Assembly (NCBI GenBank): GCA_035542155.1
Contig: DATKLX010000052.1
Location: 1-45,658, forward strand
From: DATKLX01 sp035542155
Lineage (GTDB): Bacteria; Chloroflexota; Anaerolineae; Anaerolineales; Anaerolineaceae
Length of the DNA stretch: 45,658 nucleotides
Direction of reading: 5' to 3'
The notes under the pieces are model-generated. The model had not been told where the DNA came from and did no database searches. It worked only from the letters and a program-made list of their open reading frames with translations. Below, in pieces: positions 7,983 through 16,466 of this stretch. The position numbers were made by a program, and so were the translations under genes. Positions within the stretch are counted from its first letter, which is position 1. The number at the start of each line of letters is the position of its first letter.

Positions 7983-10016
7983 ATGATGGGTTTTGGCGGT
8001 CATGGAGGCGCCGGAAGGATGCTGGCGCAGGAAAGGAGCAAACCGAAATCCGCCGGTGCGACTCTCGCACGGCTGGGCAAATATTTTAAACCATACGCGG
8101 TTGTGCTGATCCTGGTAGCTCTATTAATCGTGGGGAGCACCTTTACACAGGTGCAGACTCCAGAGCTGACCGGGCAGGCAGTGGACTGCTTCATCACGCC
8201 AGCGACCACAGCGCGACTGAGCCAGGGGAGTGGCGGAGGCGCGGGAATGTTCCAGGGTCTGGCTGGCTTTTTAGGGAAGAACACGAGCAGCAGCGGTAGC
8301 AACTGCTGGTTCAAGCAACTCGATCCCAAAACCGCGACGACCAACGATTACATCGCCGGCCTGGGAAGCCTGGTCCTTCTGGTGGTCGGGCTGAGCCTGG
8401 CCGGGGCAGTGATGAGCGGCTTGATGTTCTACCTGATGACCTGGTCTTCGCAGCAAGTCTTGAAGAACCTGCGCATCGAGGTTTTTCGCCACCTTCACAA
8501 GCTTTCGGTTGGCTATTACGCCGAGCACGAGGCCGGGGCAGTGATGAGCCGTGTTACTAACGACATGGAGACGATCAACCAGGCGGTTAGCTTTGCGCTG
8601 GTCAACGTGCTCAGCGGCGTACTGCTGCTGGTCTGGGTGACGGTGAAGATGCTCACGCTGAACTGGGCCTATGCCCTGATCAGCATGGCCGTGGTCCCCC
8701 TGATGGCGGCGGCCACCTGGTGGTTCTCCGGCCAGGCGCGCAAGGCCTACCGGGTGACGCGGGTCGAGATCGGTAAGGTGAACGCCAACCTGGAGGAAAG
8801 TATCGCCGGGGTGCGGGAGGTACAGGCTTTTGGACGCGAGGAGGCCAATATCGAGGCCTTCCGCGAATCGAATGCTGCCAACCGGGATGCCAACATCAAG
8901 GCTGTATCGTACACGGCAGCCATGCAGCCCACCCTCGAGGCGCTGGGGTACCTGGCCGTGGCGATAGTGACCATCACAGGCGGGTTTATGCTCCTGCGCG
9001 GGACGACGCTGGCCGGGACAGTCATCTCCCTGGGGCTGATTATCACCTTTATTGGGTACATGCAGCGGTTTAACCAGCCCATCTCACAAATCTCAGTGAT
9101 GTGGACCAACATCCAGAGCGCGGTGGCTGGCGCGGAGCGGATTTTCGAGCTGCTGGATACCGTCCCCGATGTGCAGGATCAACCCGACGCCAGGCCGCTC
9201 CCTCCTATCCAGGGCAAGGTAGTTTTCGACCATGTTTCCGCGGCGTATGTGCCGGGCGAGCTGGTGCTTAAGGATGTGAGCTTTGCCGCCAATCCAGGGG
9301 ACACTGTGGCGATCGTCGGGCAGACAGGCGCGGGAAAGACCACAATCATCAACCTGATCCCCCGGTTTTATGATGTGGTTTCGGGGAAGATCACCATCGA
9401 TGACCACAATATCGCCGAGGTGACTGCGGCCAGCCTGCGGAAACAGATCGGGATCGTGCTGCAGGACACATACCTGTTCAGCGACACGGTGATGAACAAC
9501 ATCCGTTTCGGGCGGCCTGAGGCGAGCGACGAAGAAGTGATTGCGGCGGCCAGGCTGGCTCACGCGGACAATTTTATCACGCGGATGCCGCAAGGTTATG
9601 ACACGGTCCTGGGCGAGCATGGAGCCGGCCTGAGCCAGGGACAGCGCCAGTTGCTGGCCATTGCCCGGGCGGCGCTGGCCAACCCACGGATCCTGATCCT
9701 CGATGAGGCTACCTCCAGCGTCGATACGCGGACGGAGCGGTTGATCCAAGAGGCGCTGGTCGATCTGCTCAAAGGACGGACGAGCTTTGTGATCGCCCAC
9801 CGATTGAGCACCATCCGCAACGCAGGCCAGTTGCTGGTGGTGGAGAACGGCGAGATCGTCGAGCGGGGTACACACTCCTCGCTGCTGGCGCAGAAGGGCG
9901 TTTACTACGGGCTGTACATGCGCCAGTTCCGCCAGGAAGAGCAGGCAGCGGACATTTCGGGTAACGGCTCCGGTCGGTTGGTGGATCTGCAACCCCGACC
10001 GGCAAGCGGGGATTAA
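7983..10016 (+). CDS. ABC exporter half-transporter, catalytic subunit
   Basis: This 677-residue partner also has a TMD-NBD layout. Walker A is GQTGAGKTT (446-454), Walker B ends in the catalytic pair D574-E575, and the H-switch histidine is present (H606, IAHRLS). Its signature is LSQGQ (550-554), not LSGGQ. Pairing its intact Walker motifs with the intact signature of the upstream subunit gives one consensus ATP site, and the other pairing gives one degenerate site. An unusual Gly/Ser-rich insert (about residues 80-110) with a Cys falls in the first extracytoplasmic loop. The ATG at 7983 is 9 nt after GGAGG (7969-7973) and 1 nt after the stop of the first subunit, so the two are translationally coupled. 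The likely role is efflux of drugs or lipids. Confidence 0.93.
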   Translation: MMGFGGHGGAGRMLAQERSKPKSAGATLARLGKYFKPYAVVLILVALLIVGSTFTQVQTPELTGQAVDCFITPATTARLSQGSGGGAGMFQGLAGFLGKNTSSSGSNCWFKQLDPKTATTNDYIAGLGSLVLLVVGLSLAGAVMSGLMFYLMTWSSQQVLKNLRIEVFRHLHKLSVGYYAEHEAGAVMSRVTNDMETINQAVSFALVNVLSGVLLLVWVTVKMLTLNWAYALISMAVVPLMAAATWWFSGQARKAYRVTRVEIGKVNANLEESIAGVREVQAFGREEANIEAFRESNAANRDANIKAVSYTAAMQPTLEALGYLAVAIVTITGGFMLLRGTTLAGTVISLGLIITFIGYMQRFNQPISQISVMWTNIQSAVAGAERIFELLDTVPDVQDQPDARPLPPIQGKVVFDHVSAAYVPGELVLKDVSFAANPGDTVAIVGQTGAGKTTIINLIPRFYDVVSGKITIDDHNIAEVTAASLRKQIGIVLQDTYLFSDTVMNNIRFGRPEASDEEVIAAARLAHADNFITRMPQGYDTVLGEHGAGLSQGQRQLLAIARAALANPRILILDEATSSVDTRTERLIQEALVDLLKGRTSFVIAHRLSTIRNAGQLLVVENGEIVERGTHSSLLAQKGVYYGLYMRQFRQEEQAADISGNGSGRLVDLQPRPASGD

Positions 10017-10024
10017 AATGACGT

Positions 10025-10030
10025 TATAAT
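10025..10030 (+). promoter_or_regulatory. Candidate -10 box before the glycosyltransferase pair
   Basis: TATAAT at 10025-10030, 31 bp before the ATG at 10062, with no recognisable -35. It lies only 8 bp past the stop of the ABC exporter gene, so the glycosyltransferases may have their own promoter. Confidence 0.4.
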
Positions 10031-10061
10031 TGGCTCAGCCCATACTGGCTGGAGTCAATGA

Positions 10062-11954
10062 ATGACCTCATCCGACCCACGACGCCTCATCTGGAGAACT
10101 CCTGATCTACCAATTTACCTGATCCTCATCGGATGCCTGTTCCTTGGGGTTCTGAATATTACCCATTATGGAGAATCCTACGATGAGAGCTGGCATGCCG
10201 GGTTCAGCCGGGCGTCGCTGGCTGCCTACCCGACTGGAGTGATCCCCACCGGCACCGCTGATAAGGGGCCATTCAGTGGAATGGTATCGATCCTTATGGC
10301 GGATGGATTGTTGAAATGGATTCCAGGATGGAAATTTATCGATCGCTGGCATTTTATGAATTTCCTCTGGTTTTTACTGGGGATATATTTTTTCTACCGG
10401 CTTGGTAGAAGGCTTGTCCAGCCCTGGCCGGCAGCCGCCGCTACCTTGCTGTTCGCGAGCCAACCAGTGATCTGGGGACATGGTTTTATCAACCCCAAGG
10501 ATCTGGCTTTCACAGGGGTGTTTATCGGGAGCATTGTCCTGGGCCTGGAGCTAGGCGACCGGTTATCTCCCCAAAAGGAGAATAATGGATTTCTCCCGTC
10601 CCAGGATAGATTATTTCAATTTAACTGGAAAAAGAGTTTTCAGAATATTTGGGCTGCTCTCAACCTGGCCAAATCAGAATGGGGATTAGCGCAAGTCTGG
10701 AGTCGGGTTTTCCTGATCGTGCTTGCCCTATTGCTGGCCGGCGTATCCTACAATTTTTACAAGATCCAGGCGACCCTTCCCGCGGAAGGGGATAGCAGAC
10801 CGATCTCCATGCTGCCCTTCTGGCTGACTCTATTCTGCGGCGTTGCTGTTATCATCGCGTTGATTTTTGCCATCCGAAAAGTTTTCCCCGGCACGAGAAC
10901 GAAAAAGGACGGGGCGGATCTCACGGTACCTGTGCTTCTGGCGGGTAGCTTCGCAGGTTTCGCCAGCGATATTCGGACCATCGGACCAGCCGCCTGGGTC
11001 CTGATCAGCCTGTATCTCTTGAATAAAGGGGGCCGAAAAGCAATCCCGGCTTTCCTGGAATATACTGGAATAACCGCGCTGGTTACGTATTTGTTCTGGC
11101 CGAAGGTGTGGCGTGATCCAGTCCATACCTATTTACACATGGTGCGCGAATCGGTGAACTATGGATGGAACAGCACCACGCTCTTTGATGGAAGACTGTA
11201 TCTGGCAAAAGAACTGCCGAGGAGATACCTCCCCACGCTGTTCACTTTGCAACTGACCGAACCCGCGCTTTTGCTGATCGCAATCGGGTTTGTCGTCGCT
11301 GGCCTGATCCTTCTGACCAGGAACAAGCTGAGCCTGGAAATCCTCATCATCGCAGCCTGGTTTTTGGTTCCAGTTGGTGGGGCAATCCTTTTTCGATCTT
11401 CCCTGTATGACAATGCCCGCCAGTTTCTGTTCGTCTGGCCGCCGCTCTTTATTTTTTCAGGCCTGGCCTTCCAGTCCTTTTGGGGCCTGTTTCGACGGAG
11501 ATTCTTGTTTGTACTTCTCAGCCTGGCTCTTCTGGCACCGGGCATTTATTGGATAATCCAGCTACATCCCTATGAATACATCTATTACAACAGCCTGATC
11601 GGTGGGGTTCAGGGAGCGTTTCGTAAATATGAGTTGGATTATTGGGCCGTTTCATATAAGGAAGATGTTGAATTTTTGAACACTGTGGCTACACCTAACG
11701 CGAGGATCTACCTGTATGGACCCAATGGGATCGCCAGAACTTATCGAAGGTCCGACCTGCGAACACTGCTTAATCCCAGTGAAAGTTCTGTTCCCAATTA
11801 CGCGGTTCTGCTGGGAAGAAGGGATGCATTTTTGTTTGAATACCCGGATTCGGAGGTTATCTACCAGGTGAAGAGAGATGGCGCCATTCTATCCGTTGTC
11901 AAACAGGTCAGGACGGGTGAAACTGTCGAGCGCTATCCTCCAGCTACGCCTTGA
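10062..11954 (+). CDS. GT-C fold membrane glycosyltransferase (PMT/ArnT-like)
   Basis: The 630-residue polytopic protein has about 11-13 hydrophobic segments. After the first (residues 18-35) comes an extracytoplasmic loop with ESYDESWHAGF, the acidic motif that in GT-C enzymes such as protein O-mannosyltransferases and ArnT binds the metal or the lipid-phosphate sugar. A further loop has HGFINPKDLAF, also typical (N-P-K-D). It should transfer sugar from a polyprenyl-phosphate donor to an acceptor on the outer face of the membrane; the acceptor is unknown. GGAG lies 7 nt upstream of the ATG. A second GT-C type gene begins 16 bp downstream, suggesting joint action. Confidence 0.8.
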   Translation: MTSSDPRRLIWRTPDLPIYLILIGCLFLGVLNITHYGESYDESWHAGFSRASLAAYPTGVIPTGTADKGPFSGMVSILMADGLLKWIPGWKFIDRWHFMNFLWFLLGIYFFYRLGRRLVQPWPAAAATLLFASQPVIWGHGFINPKDLAFTGVFIGSIVLGLELGDRLSPQKENNGFLPSQDRLFQFNWKKSFQNIWAALNLAKSEWGLAQVWSRVFLIVLALLLAGVSYNFYKIQATLPAEGDSRPISMLPFWLTLFCGVAVIIALIFAIRKVFPGTRTKKDGADLTVPVLLAGSFAGFASDIRTIGPAAWVLISLYLLNKGGRKAIPAFLEYTGITALVTYLFWPKVWRDPVHTYLHMVRESVNYGWNSTTLFDGRLYLAKELPRRYLPTLFTLQLTEPALLLIAIGFVVAGLILLTRNKLSLEILIIAAWFLVPVGGAILFRSSLYDNARQFLFVWPPLFIFSGLAFQSFWGLFRRRFLFVLLSLALLAPGIYWIIQLHPYEYIYYNSLIGGVQGAFRKYELDYWAVSYKEDVEFLNTVATPNARIYLYGPNGIARTYRRSDLRTLLNPSESSVPNYAVLLGRRDAFLFEYPDSEVIYQVKRDGAILSVVKQVRTGETVERYPPATP

Positions 11955-11970
11955 GGGTGGGGAGTTTCCA

Positions 11971-13608
11971 ATGGCGCGCATTGTGAAGAAAAACTATCTC
12001 TTGATCGGCACGGCCGGTTTATTGGCCTTGTTCAGCGGTTTCCTGATCTGGTATGCAACTGCCTGGGGACCCTGGACGTACAGCGATTCTACAGCTTACC
12101 TGTATACCGCGCAGACCTTCTCGAGGGGACTGGGATTGGGAATGATCGGCCCATCTGGGATGTTTAAGCCGCTGGTTCATTATCCTCCCCTTTACCCGCT
12201 CCTGTTGAGCGTTTTCGGTTTCTTTCGAATCGATCTTTTGAGTGGTGCTCGCTGGTTGGATATCCTCCTGTTTATCGGGTTAATTCTAAGCCTGTTCATT
12301 TCAGTTCTATCCCTGACCCGATCTGTGATCCCCGCGCTATCTATCGCAGGCCTCGCAGCCGTTTCCCCGGTGATGCTTGAGCTGTATACCGGAGCGATGT
12401 CCGACCCACTGGCTTTAACCCTTGGCACAGGTAGCCTTCTTTCGGTTTTGCTCTATATCGAGCGCCAGCGTAAACACTGGCTTTGGCTGGGAGCGGCCCT
12501 GTCTGGAATGGGTTTACTCACCCGGTATATTGGCGTGGCATATGTCCTCACCGGAATCCTGGCGCTTCTGGTTCTGGATGCGGTTCCCTGGAAAAACCGG
12601 ATCAAAAACTGCCTCATTTATGCAGGTGTATCCGCATGTATTATGGGAATCTGGTTGGCCTGGACCTACTTTCAAACCAACACACTCGGAAACCGCAGCT
12701 TCTCCGTTGTGGCGGATCTGCAAAAGGCTGAAAGAAGCCTGGTGGGAACTTATGGCGAGATATTTTGGAGCTGGTTACCATTCATACCGGATCGTATTGA
12801 GGCCATCAAGCTGACAAAAGTAATTACATCAGTGGCCCTGCTTGCAATGATTCTCTCCATGCAACTGATCGGGCTGTTTCTATACCGCCGGTCACACAAG
12901 CAGCCTGGCTCGCTTCCTGCCGGCCTTCGAATGGCCTTCTTATCTGACCTGTTCCTTTTGGTTTACCTCACAGTCCTGACCGGTTCCGTCTTATTTACCC
13001 TGCCCGGTCCGGATGTGAATAACCGAATGCTTGCTCCAGTCCTTCTGTCCCTTTTTATCGCAGTGATTGGATCCTTGTTTGCCATTCTCGAATTACAGAT
13101 ATCCGGATCACAAGGGGTTGGGCTCATCACAAAAGCCCTTTTTGTCATTGCCGCAGGCATGGTCGTTCTGGACTATTTACCGAAAACCCTAAACCTAGCT
13201 GAGACCTGGCACCAGGATCCGGTTGGATACAACCATTCCACCTGGCGAAATTCGGCGACGATTGCCACGGTCAAAAGGCTGCCTAAGAATATCCCCCTGA
13301 TTTCGAACAACTCGGCGGTTCTGCTATTCCAAACCGGTCGGGCAGCCTACGATATTTCTGAGTTGCTCAACAACCAGCCTCAAGATCCATATCTACGGTA
13401 TGGAGATAATGGGGCGGATGAGCCGCAAAAAATTTTTCGTGAGGAAGGCGCGGCGTTGGTAATCTTTAACGACATTCATTATCCAATGATCGTTTTATAT
13501 GGAAATGACGCTGAGGTCAGGCTGGACTCCATGGTCAAAGATCTCTACCTGTATGGTCGTTTCTCAGATGGTGCCATCTACTTCTACTCAGCGCCAAATT
13601 TCAGATGA
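11971..13608 (+). CDS. Second GT-C type membrane glycosyltransferase
   Basis: The 545-residue polytopic protein begins with MARIVKKNYLLIGTAGLLAL, a first membrane helix, followed by a loop with WTYSDSTAYLYTAQ, where the acidic residue corresponds to the catalytic Asp of GT-C proteins. About ten further hydrophobic segments follow, then a soluble C-terminal domain (about 430-545) as in the glycosyltransferase 39/PMT superfamily. The ATG at 11971 is preceded by GGGGAG. The frame is open further upstream, but that extension overlaps the previous gene and adds no domain. The two glycosyltransferases form a bicistronic unit and may act on the same glycan or on an envelope protein. Confidence 0.75.
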   Translation: MARIVKKNYLLIGTAGLLALFSGFLIWYATAWGPWTYSDSTAYLYTAQTFSRGLGLGMIGPSGMFKPLVHYPPLYPLLLSVFGFFRIDLLSGARWLDILLFIGLILSLFISVLSLTRSVIPALSIAGLAAVSPVMLELYTGAMSDPLALTLGTGSLLSVLLYIERQRKHWLWLGAALSGMGLLTRYIGVAYVLTGILALLVLDAVPWKNRIKNCLIYAGVSACIMGIWLAWTYFQTNTLGNRSFSVVADLQKAERSLVGTYGEIFWSWLPFIPDRIEAIKLTKVITSVALLAMILSMQLIGLFLYRRSHKQPGSLPAGLRMAFLSDLFLLVYLTVLTGSVLFTLPGPDVNNRMLAPVLLSLFIAVIGSLFAILELQISGSQGVGLITKALFVIAAGMVVLDYLPKTLNLAETWHQDPVGYNHSTWRNSATIATVKRLPKNIPLISNNSAVLLFQTGRAAYDISELLNNQPQDPYLRYGDNGADEPQKIFREEGAALVIFNDIHYPMIVLYGNDAEVRLDSMVKDLYLYGRFSDGAIYFYSAPNFR

Positions 13609-13620
13609 ATTCCGCCAGGC

Positions 13621-14283
13621 CTAACCTGCGCCCGCTTCGGGTTTCAGCGATTGAATCCAGGCAAGAAACGCATCTATCGAGTGGAAGGACTGAGCCGCCC
13701 CGGATTTCGTTCCATTGCGAAGCTCAGAAGTCTGGCTCCAGGCGGCCCCGAGGGGAAGCAGGCCAGCCTCCCGGGCGGCATGCATGTCGTAAAGAGTGTC
13801 GCCGACATAAGCGGCCTGATCGGGAGGGAGATTCCATTGCTCGAGAACCTTGAGCATCGAGCCAGTCTTGTCGGAGCGATCGGGGAAACCATACTCGACC
13901 CGGTCGATCCAGCGATCCAGGCCCAGGACGCGGAGGCTGATCGCGCCGGAGTGGGGACCTTTTCCGGTGACAATCGCGGCGCGTATGGACTTTTGGGCGA
14001 GCAGGTCGAAAACACGGTCCAGGCCGGTGAAGGGCCGGGGGCAGAGGTCATGAAGACGTTCGTATTCAGCGAGATAGACAGCCAGGGTCTCAGCGATGGG
14101 GTGACCGGGAAGCAGCTTCACGAGCATGCCTTCCTCGCTGATTCCAAAAAGGCTAACAATTGCGCTGCCGGCAGGCCTCTCACCAGTGAAGTGGTAAACC
14201 GTATTTTGAAATGATTGGATGCAGAGCGGGAGGGTATCGGCGAGGGTGCCGTCCAGGTCGAATAATATTCCTTGGATTGACAT
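13621..14283 (-). CDS. HAD-superfamily hydrolase, phosphoglycolate-phosphatase type
   Basis: The 220-residue protein carries the HAD motifs in order: FDLDGTLADT (D9 nucleophile, D11 acid/base), IVTGKG (motif II threonine), a lysine in the region before motif IV, and YVGDTLYDMHAA (motif IV, GDxxxD). The helical cap between motifs I and II (about residues 16-80) is of the beta-phosphoglucomutase/phosphoglycolate phosphatase kind. It probably dephosphorylates a small sugar-phosphate or glycolate phosphate in the cytoplasm; the substrate cannot be read from sequence. The ATG at 14283 follows GAGGA with 8 nt spacing. It faces the glycosyltransferase gene tail to tail and may be transcribed with the MFS gene upstream (24 bp gap). 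Confidence 0.88.
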   Translation of the reverse strand: MSIQGILFDLDGTLADTLPLCIQSFQNTVYHFTGERPAGSAIVSLFGISEEGMLVKLLPGHPIAETLAVYLAEYERLHDLCPRPFTGLDRVFDLLAQKSIRAAIVTGKGPHSGAISLRVLGLDRWIDRVEYGFPDRSDKTGSMLKVLEQWNLPPDQAAYVGDTLYDMHAAREAGLLPLGAAWSQTSELRNGTKSGAAQSFHSIDAFLAWIQSLKPEAGAG

Positions 14284-14307
14284 CAAGTGTTTCCTCTACA
14301 AAAAAGC

Positions 14308-15486
14308 TCATGAACTTTTGACTTCGACGGTTTTGTGAGAATCAACGAAGCGAGCGGTGATCAGGTTGATCACCAAAACACCAAGCACGAGAAAGATGAT
14401 GATCATATAAGCCTGATGAATGCCCACGGCATCGGCCAGACGGCCGAGGACAAGGGGCAGGGCGAAGATGGCCAGGCCGGAAGCGAGGGAGGAGCGGGCG
14501 CTGGCCTGGACGGTATCTTCCCCCGCCGACCCGATGGCCAGCGAAAGGAGGAGCGGGTAAAGGCTGGCCACACCCAGGCCGCAGATCAAGAGACCGATGG
14601 CACCCAAGAGAGGGCTGGACGCGGTCCAGTATACCAGGAACCCGGCAGCGGCGATCAGCAAAGAGCCAGTAACCACCAGATGAGAAGGGAAGCGCTGGAC
14701 GAGACGACTGCTCGCAAAACGGCCGGCGATCATACCGAGCAGGAAAAGGCTCACAGCCTGTGCAGCGGTAGCCTTGGGCATTCCGAGGGATTTTTCGAGG
14801 TAGTCGGCGCTCCAATAGATCATGCAGAACTCAATGGAGACGGCCAGGACAATGCCTGTCCAATAGACCCAATACAATCCCCGAAGCGGTCGCCGGGATT
14901 GGCCCTGCCGGGCAGGAGAAGCGGAGGGAGGAATGTTCACCCTTCGAAAAGCAAGCCGCATCACCAGCGACGCGACGGCGCCAACCAGCAAGGCTGCTCG
15001 CCAACCCGGTCCGGTGGGGGCAAACCAACCGACCAACAGAGGCGCCATCGCGCTGATGACAGATGAAACGACATTGGCTTCCGAGATCGCCACGGCGCGC
15101 ATTTCGCGGTGCTGGTCAGAAAGGGTGGATGATACCACAGCGATGATCACGGAGCCGATGAGACCCATGAAAAAGGATACACCGATCGTGAGAAGAGGCT
15201 CGCGACCCGCGGAAAGCAGCAAGGCGCTGAGGCTCATTCCGAACACGCCGATCCAGAGGGTGGTCCAACGACCGGCGCGTTCGACGAGGAGGTGGCCAAA
15301 CATGCCAGCGCCAATCATGCCAAGAGCAAAGGCAGAAAAGTGAAAGCTGCTCACCGTATACGAGAGTTTGAGCTCGTCTTTCAGGAAGGGGGTGATGGGA
15401 CCAAAAATGTTGATAAAGTAACCGTAAAAGGCCAGGGCGGTGTAGGCGAGCCAAGTGACGCGATTGCGAGTGAACGTTTGAGCCAT
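14308..15486 (-). CDS. Major facilitator superfamily transporter
   Basis: The 392-residue protein has twelve predicted membrane helices in two halves, with the MFS signature loop after helix 2 (GHLLVERAGRWTTLWIG, related to GxxxDRxGR) and the corresponding loop in the second half (GRFASSRLVQRFPSHLV). No family-specific motif lets me name the substrate. A divergent DeoR-type regulator begins 130 bp away, and such regulators usually answer to sugar phosphates, so a sugar or related organic solute is plausible. The ATG at 15486 follows AAGG. The HAD phosphatase lies 24 bp downstream on the same strand, suggesting an operon for uptake and dephosphorylation of a metabolite. Confidence 0.85.
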   Translation of the reverse strand: MAQTFTRNRVTWLAYTALAFYGYFINIFGPITPFLKDELKLSYTVSSFHFSAFALGMIGAGMFGHLLVERAGRWTTLWIGVFGMSLSALLLSAGREPLLTIGVSFFMGLIGSVIIAVVSSTLSDQHREMRAVAISEANVVSSVISAMAPLLVGWFAPTGPGWRAALLVGAVASLVMRLAFRRVNIPPSASPARQGQSRRPLRGLYWVYWTGIVLAVSIEFCMIYWSADYLEKSLGMPKATAAQAVSLFLLGMIAGRFASSRLVQRFPSHLVVTGSLLIAAAGFLVYWTASSPLLGAIGLLICGLGVASLYPLLLSLAIGSAGEDTVQASARSSLASGLAIFALPLVLGRLADAVGIHQAYMIIIFLVLGVLVINLITARFVDSHKTVEVKSS

Positions 15487-15530
15487 CAGGAAACCTTCTG
15501 GATTTCAGATCTTTCGAGGCAGCCAAATTA

Positions 15531-15585
15531 TGCTATACTATGATTATAACAGCAAATTCAAGAAAAAACATGCAAAAACATGCAA
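15531..15585 (+). promoter_or_regulatory. Extended -10 promoter and 10-bp-spaced direct-repeat operator of the deoR-like gene
   Basis: TGCTATACT (15531-15539) is an extended -10 box. Just downstream, AAAAACATGCAA occurs at 15564-15575 and again at 15574-15585, a period of exactly 10 bp, about one helical turn. Direct repeats on one face of the helix suit a DeoR-type repressor acting on itself and on the divergent MFS/HAD genes. Confidence 0.55.
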
Positions 15586-15616
15586 GAATGAGATGATTAT
15601 TGAGACAGGTAACAGA

Positions 15617-16375
15617 ATGCTATCGGCTGAACGGCGAAATTATATTCTCGACATTTTGAAAAGGGAAGGCAGGGTGGTGATCCCCGCTTTAAGCGAGGAG
15701 CTGGGAGTCTCGATCGACACCATCCGCCGCGATCTGCGCGATCTTGCGGCAGAAGGGTACCTGCAGCGGGTCCATGGAGGCGCGCTGCCAACCTCGCCGG
15801 CTACCACCAGCTATCTCGACCGGCAGCAGCACGTCACCCCAGAAAAAATCTCGATCGCTAAAATCGCAGCAGGGCTGGTCCAAAATGGGATGGTGGTGAC
15901 GATGGGAGGTGGGATCACCAATGTTGAGACCGCCGAGCGATTTCCTCCTGATCTAAAGGCGACGGTCATCACTCATAACCCACCGGTGGCGGTGGCGCTG
16001 GCCAAACACCCGACCATCGAGGTGGTGCTGGTGGGGGGAAAGTTATATAAGTACTCAATGGTAACCGTGGGAGCAGACACGGTCGAGGCATTTCGCCAGG
16101 TGCGGGCGGACCTTTGTCTCCTGGGGGTGTGCAGCCTTCATCCAGAGGTGGGGATCAGCAATATCCACTATGAAGAAGTCCAGGTCCAGCGGGCGATGAT
16201 CGCCGGCGCGGGGGAGGTGGTTGCGCTGGCGTCTTCGGAAAAACTGGGCAAGGCGGCGCCTTTTGTGATCGGGCCTTTGAGCGAGCTCAACCAGATCATC
16301 ACGGATTGCGGGATCAGCGCAGAAGCGTTAGAGCCCTACCGCGCAATCGGGATCGAGATTCTCCAGGTGGAGTAG
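15617..16375 (+). CDS. DeoR/GlpR-family transcriptional regulator
   Basis: The 252-residue protein has an N-terminal DeoR helix-turn-helix (MLSAERRNYILDILKREGRV, then LSEELGVSIDTIRRDLRDL) and the invariant basic/aromatic finish LQRVHGGALP. The sensor domain (about residues 75-235) has the phosphosugar-isomerase-like fold, seen in EKISIAKIAAGLV, VVTMGGGITNVE and VVLVGGKLYKYSMVTVG. It should be a repressor released by a phosphorylated intermediate. The ATG at 15617 is chosen because it aligns with the usual family start; in-frame ATGs upstream (for example 15593) add only a poorly conserved tail. It is divergent from the MFS transporter and probably controls that operon and itself. Confidence 0.9.
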   Translation: MLSAERRNYILDILKREGRVVIPALSEELGVSIDTIRRDLRDLAAEGYLQRVHGGALPTSPATTSYLDRQQHVTPEKISIAKIAAGLVQNGMVVTMGGGITNVETAERFPPDLKATVITHNPPVAVALAKHPTIEVVLVGGKLYKYSMVTVGADTVEAFRQVRADLCLLGVCSLHPEVGISNIHYEEVQVQRAMIAGAGEVVALASSEKLGKAAPFVIGPLSELNQIITDCGISAEALEPYRAIGIEILQVE

Positions 16376-16410
16376 AAGCCAATCCCAGATCGTCCCCGCC
16401 TTTTTGGCTA

Positions 16411-16444
16411 TGCTATAATGAATTTGAATAGCCATTCAAATTCA
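16411..16444 (+). promoter_or_regulatory. Extended -10 promoter fused to a 26-bp TetR-type palindrome
   Basis: TGCTATAAT (16411-16419) is a perfect extended -10 element; no -35 is evident. Overlapping its last base, TGAATTTGAAT (16419-16429) and ATTCAAATTCA (16434-16444) form perfect 11-bp inverted arms around a 4-bp spacer. Repressor bound here would block RNA polymerase at the start site. The TetR-like gene starts 22 bp further on. Confidence 0.8.
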
Positions 16445-16466
16445 ATGGGATGATAGGATTGGGGTT

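Noticed and set aside
9093..9992. 299-codon open frame on the minus strand
   Set aside because: It is the antisense shadow of the catalytic ABC subunit, whose motifs are intact.
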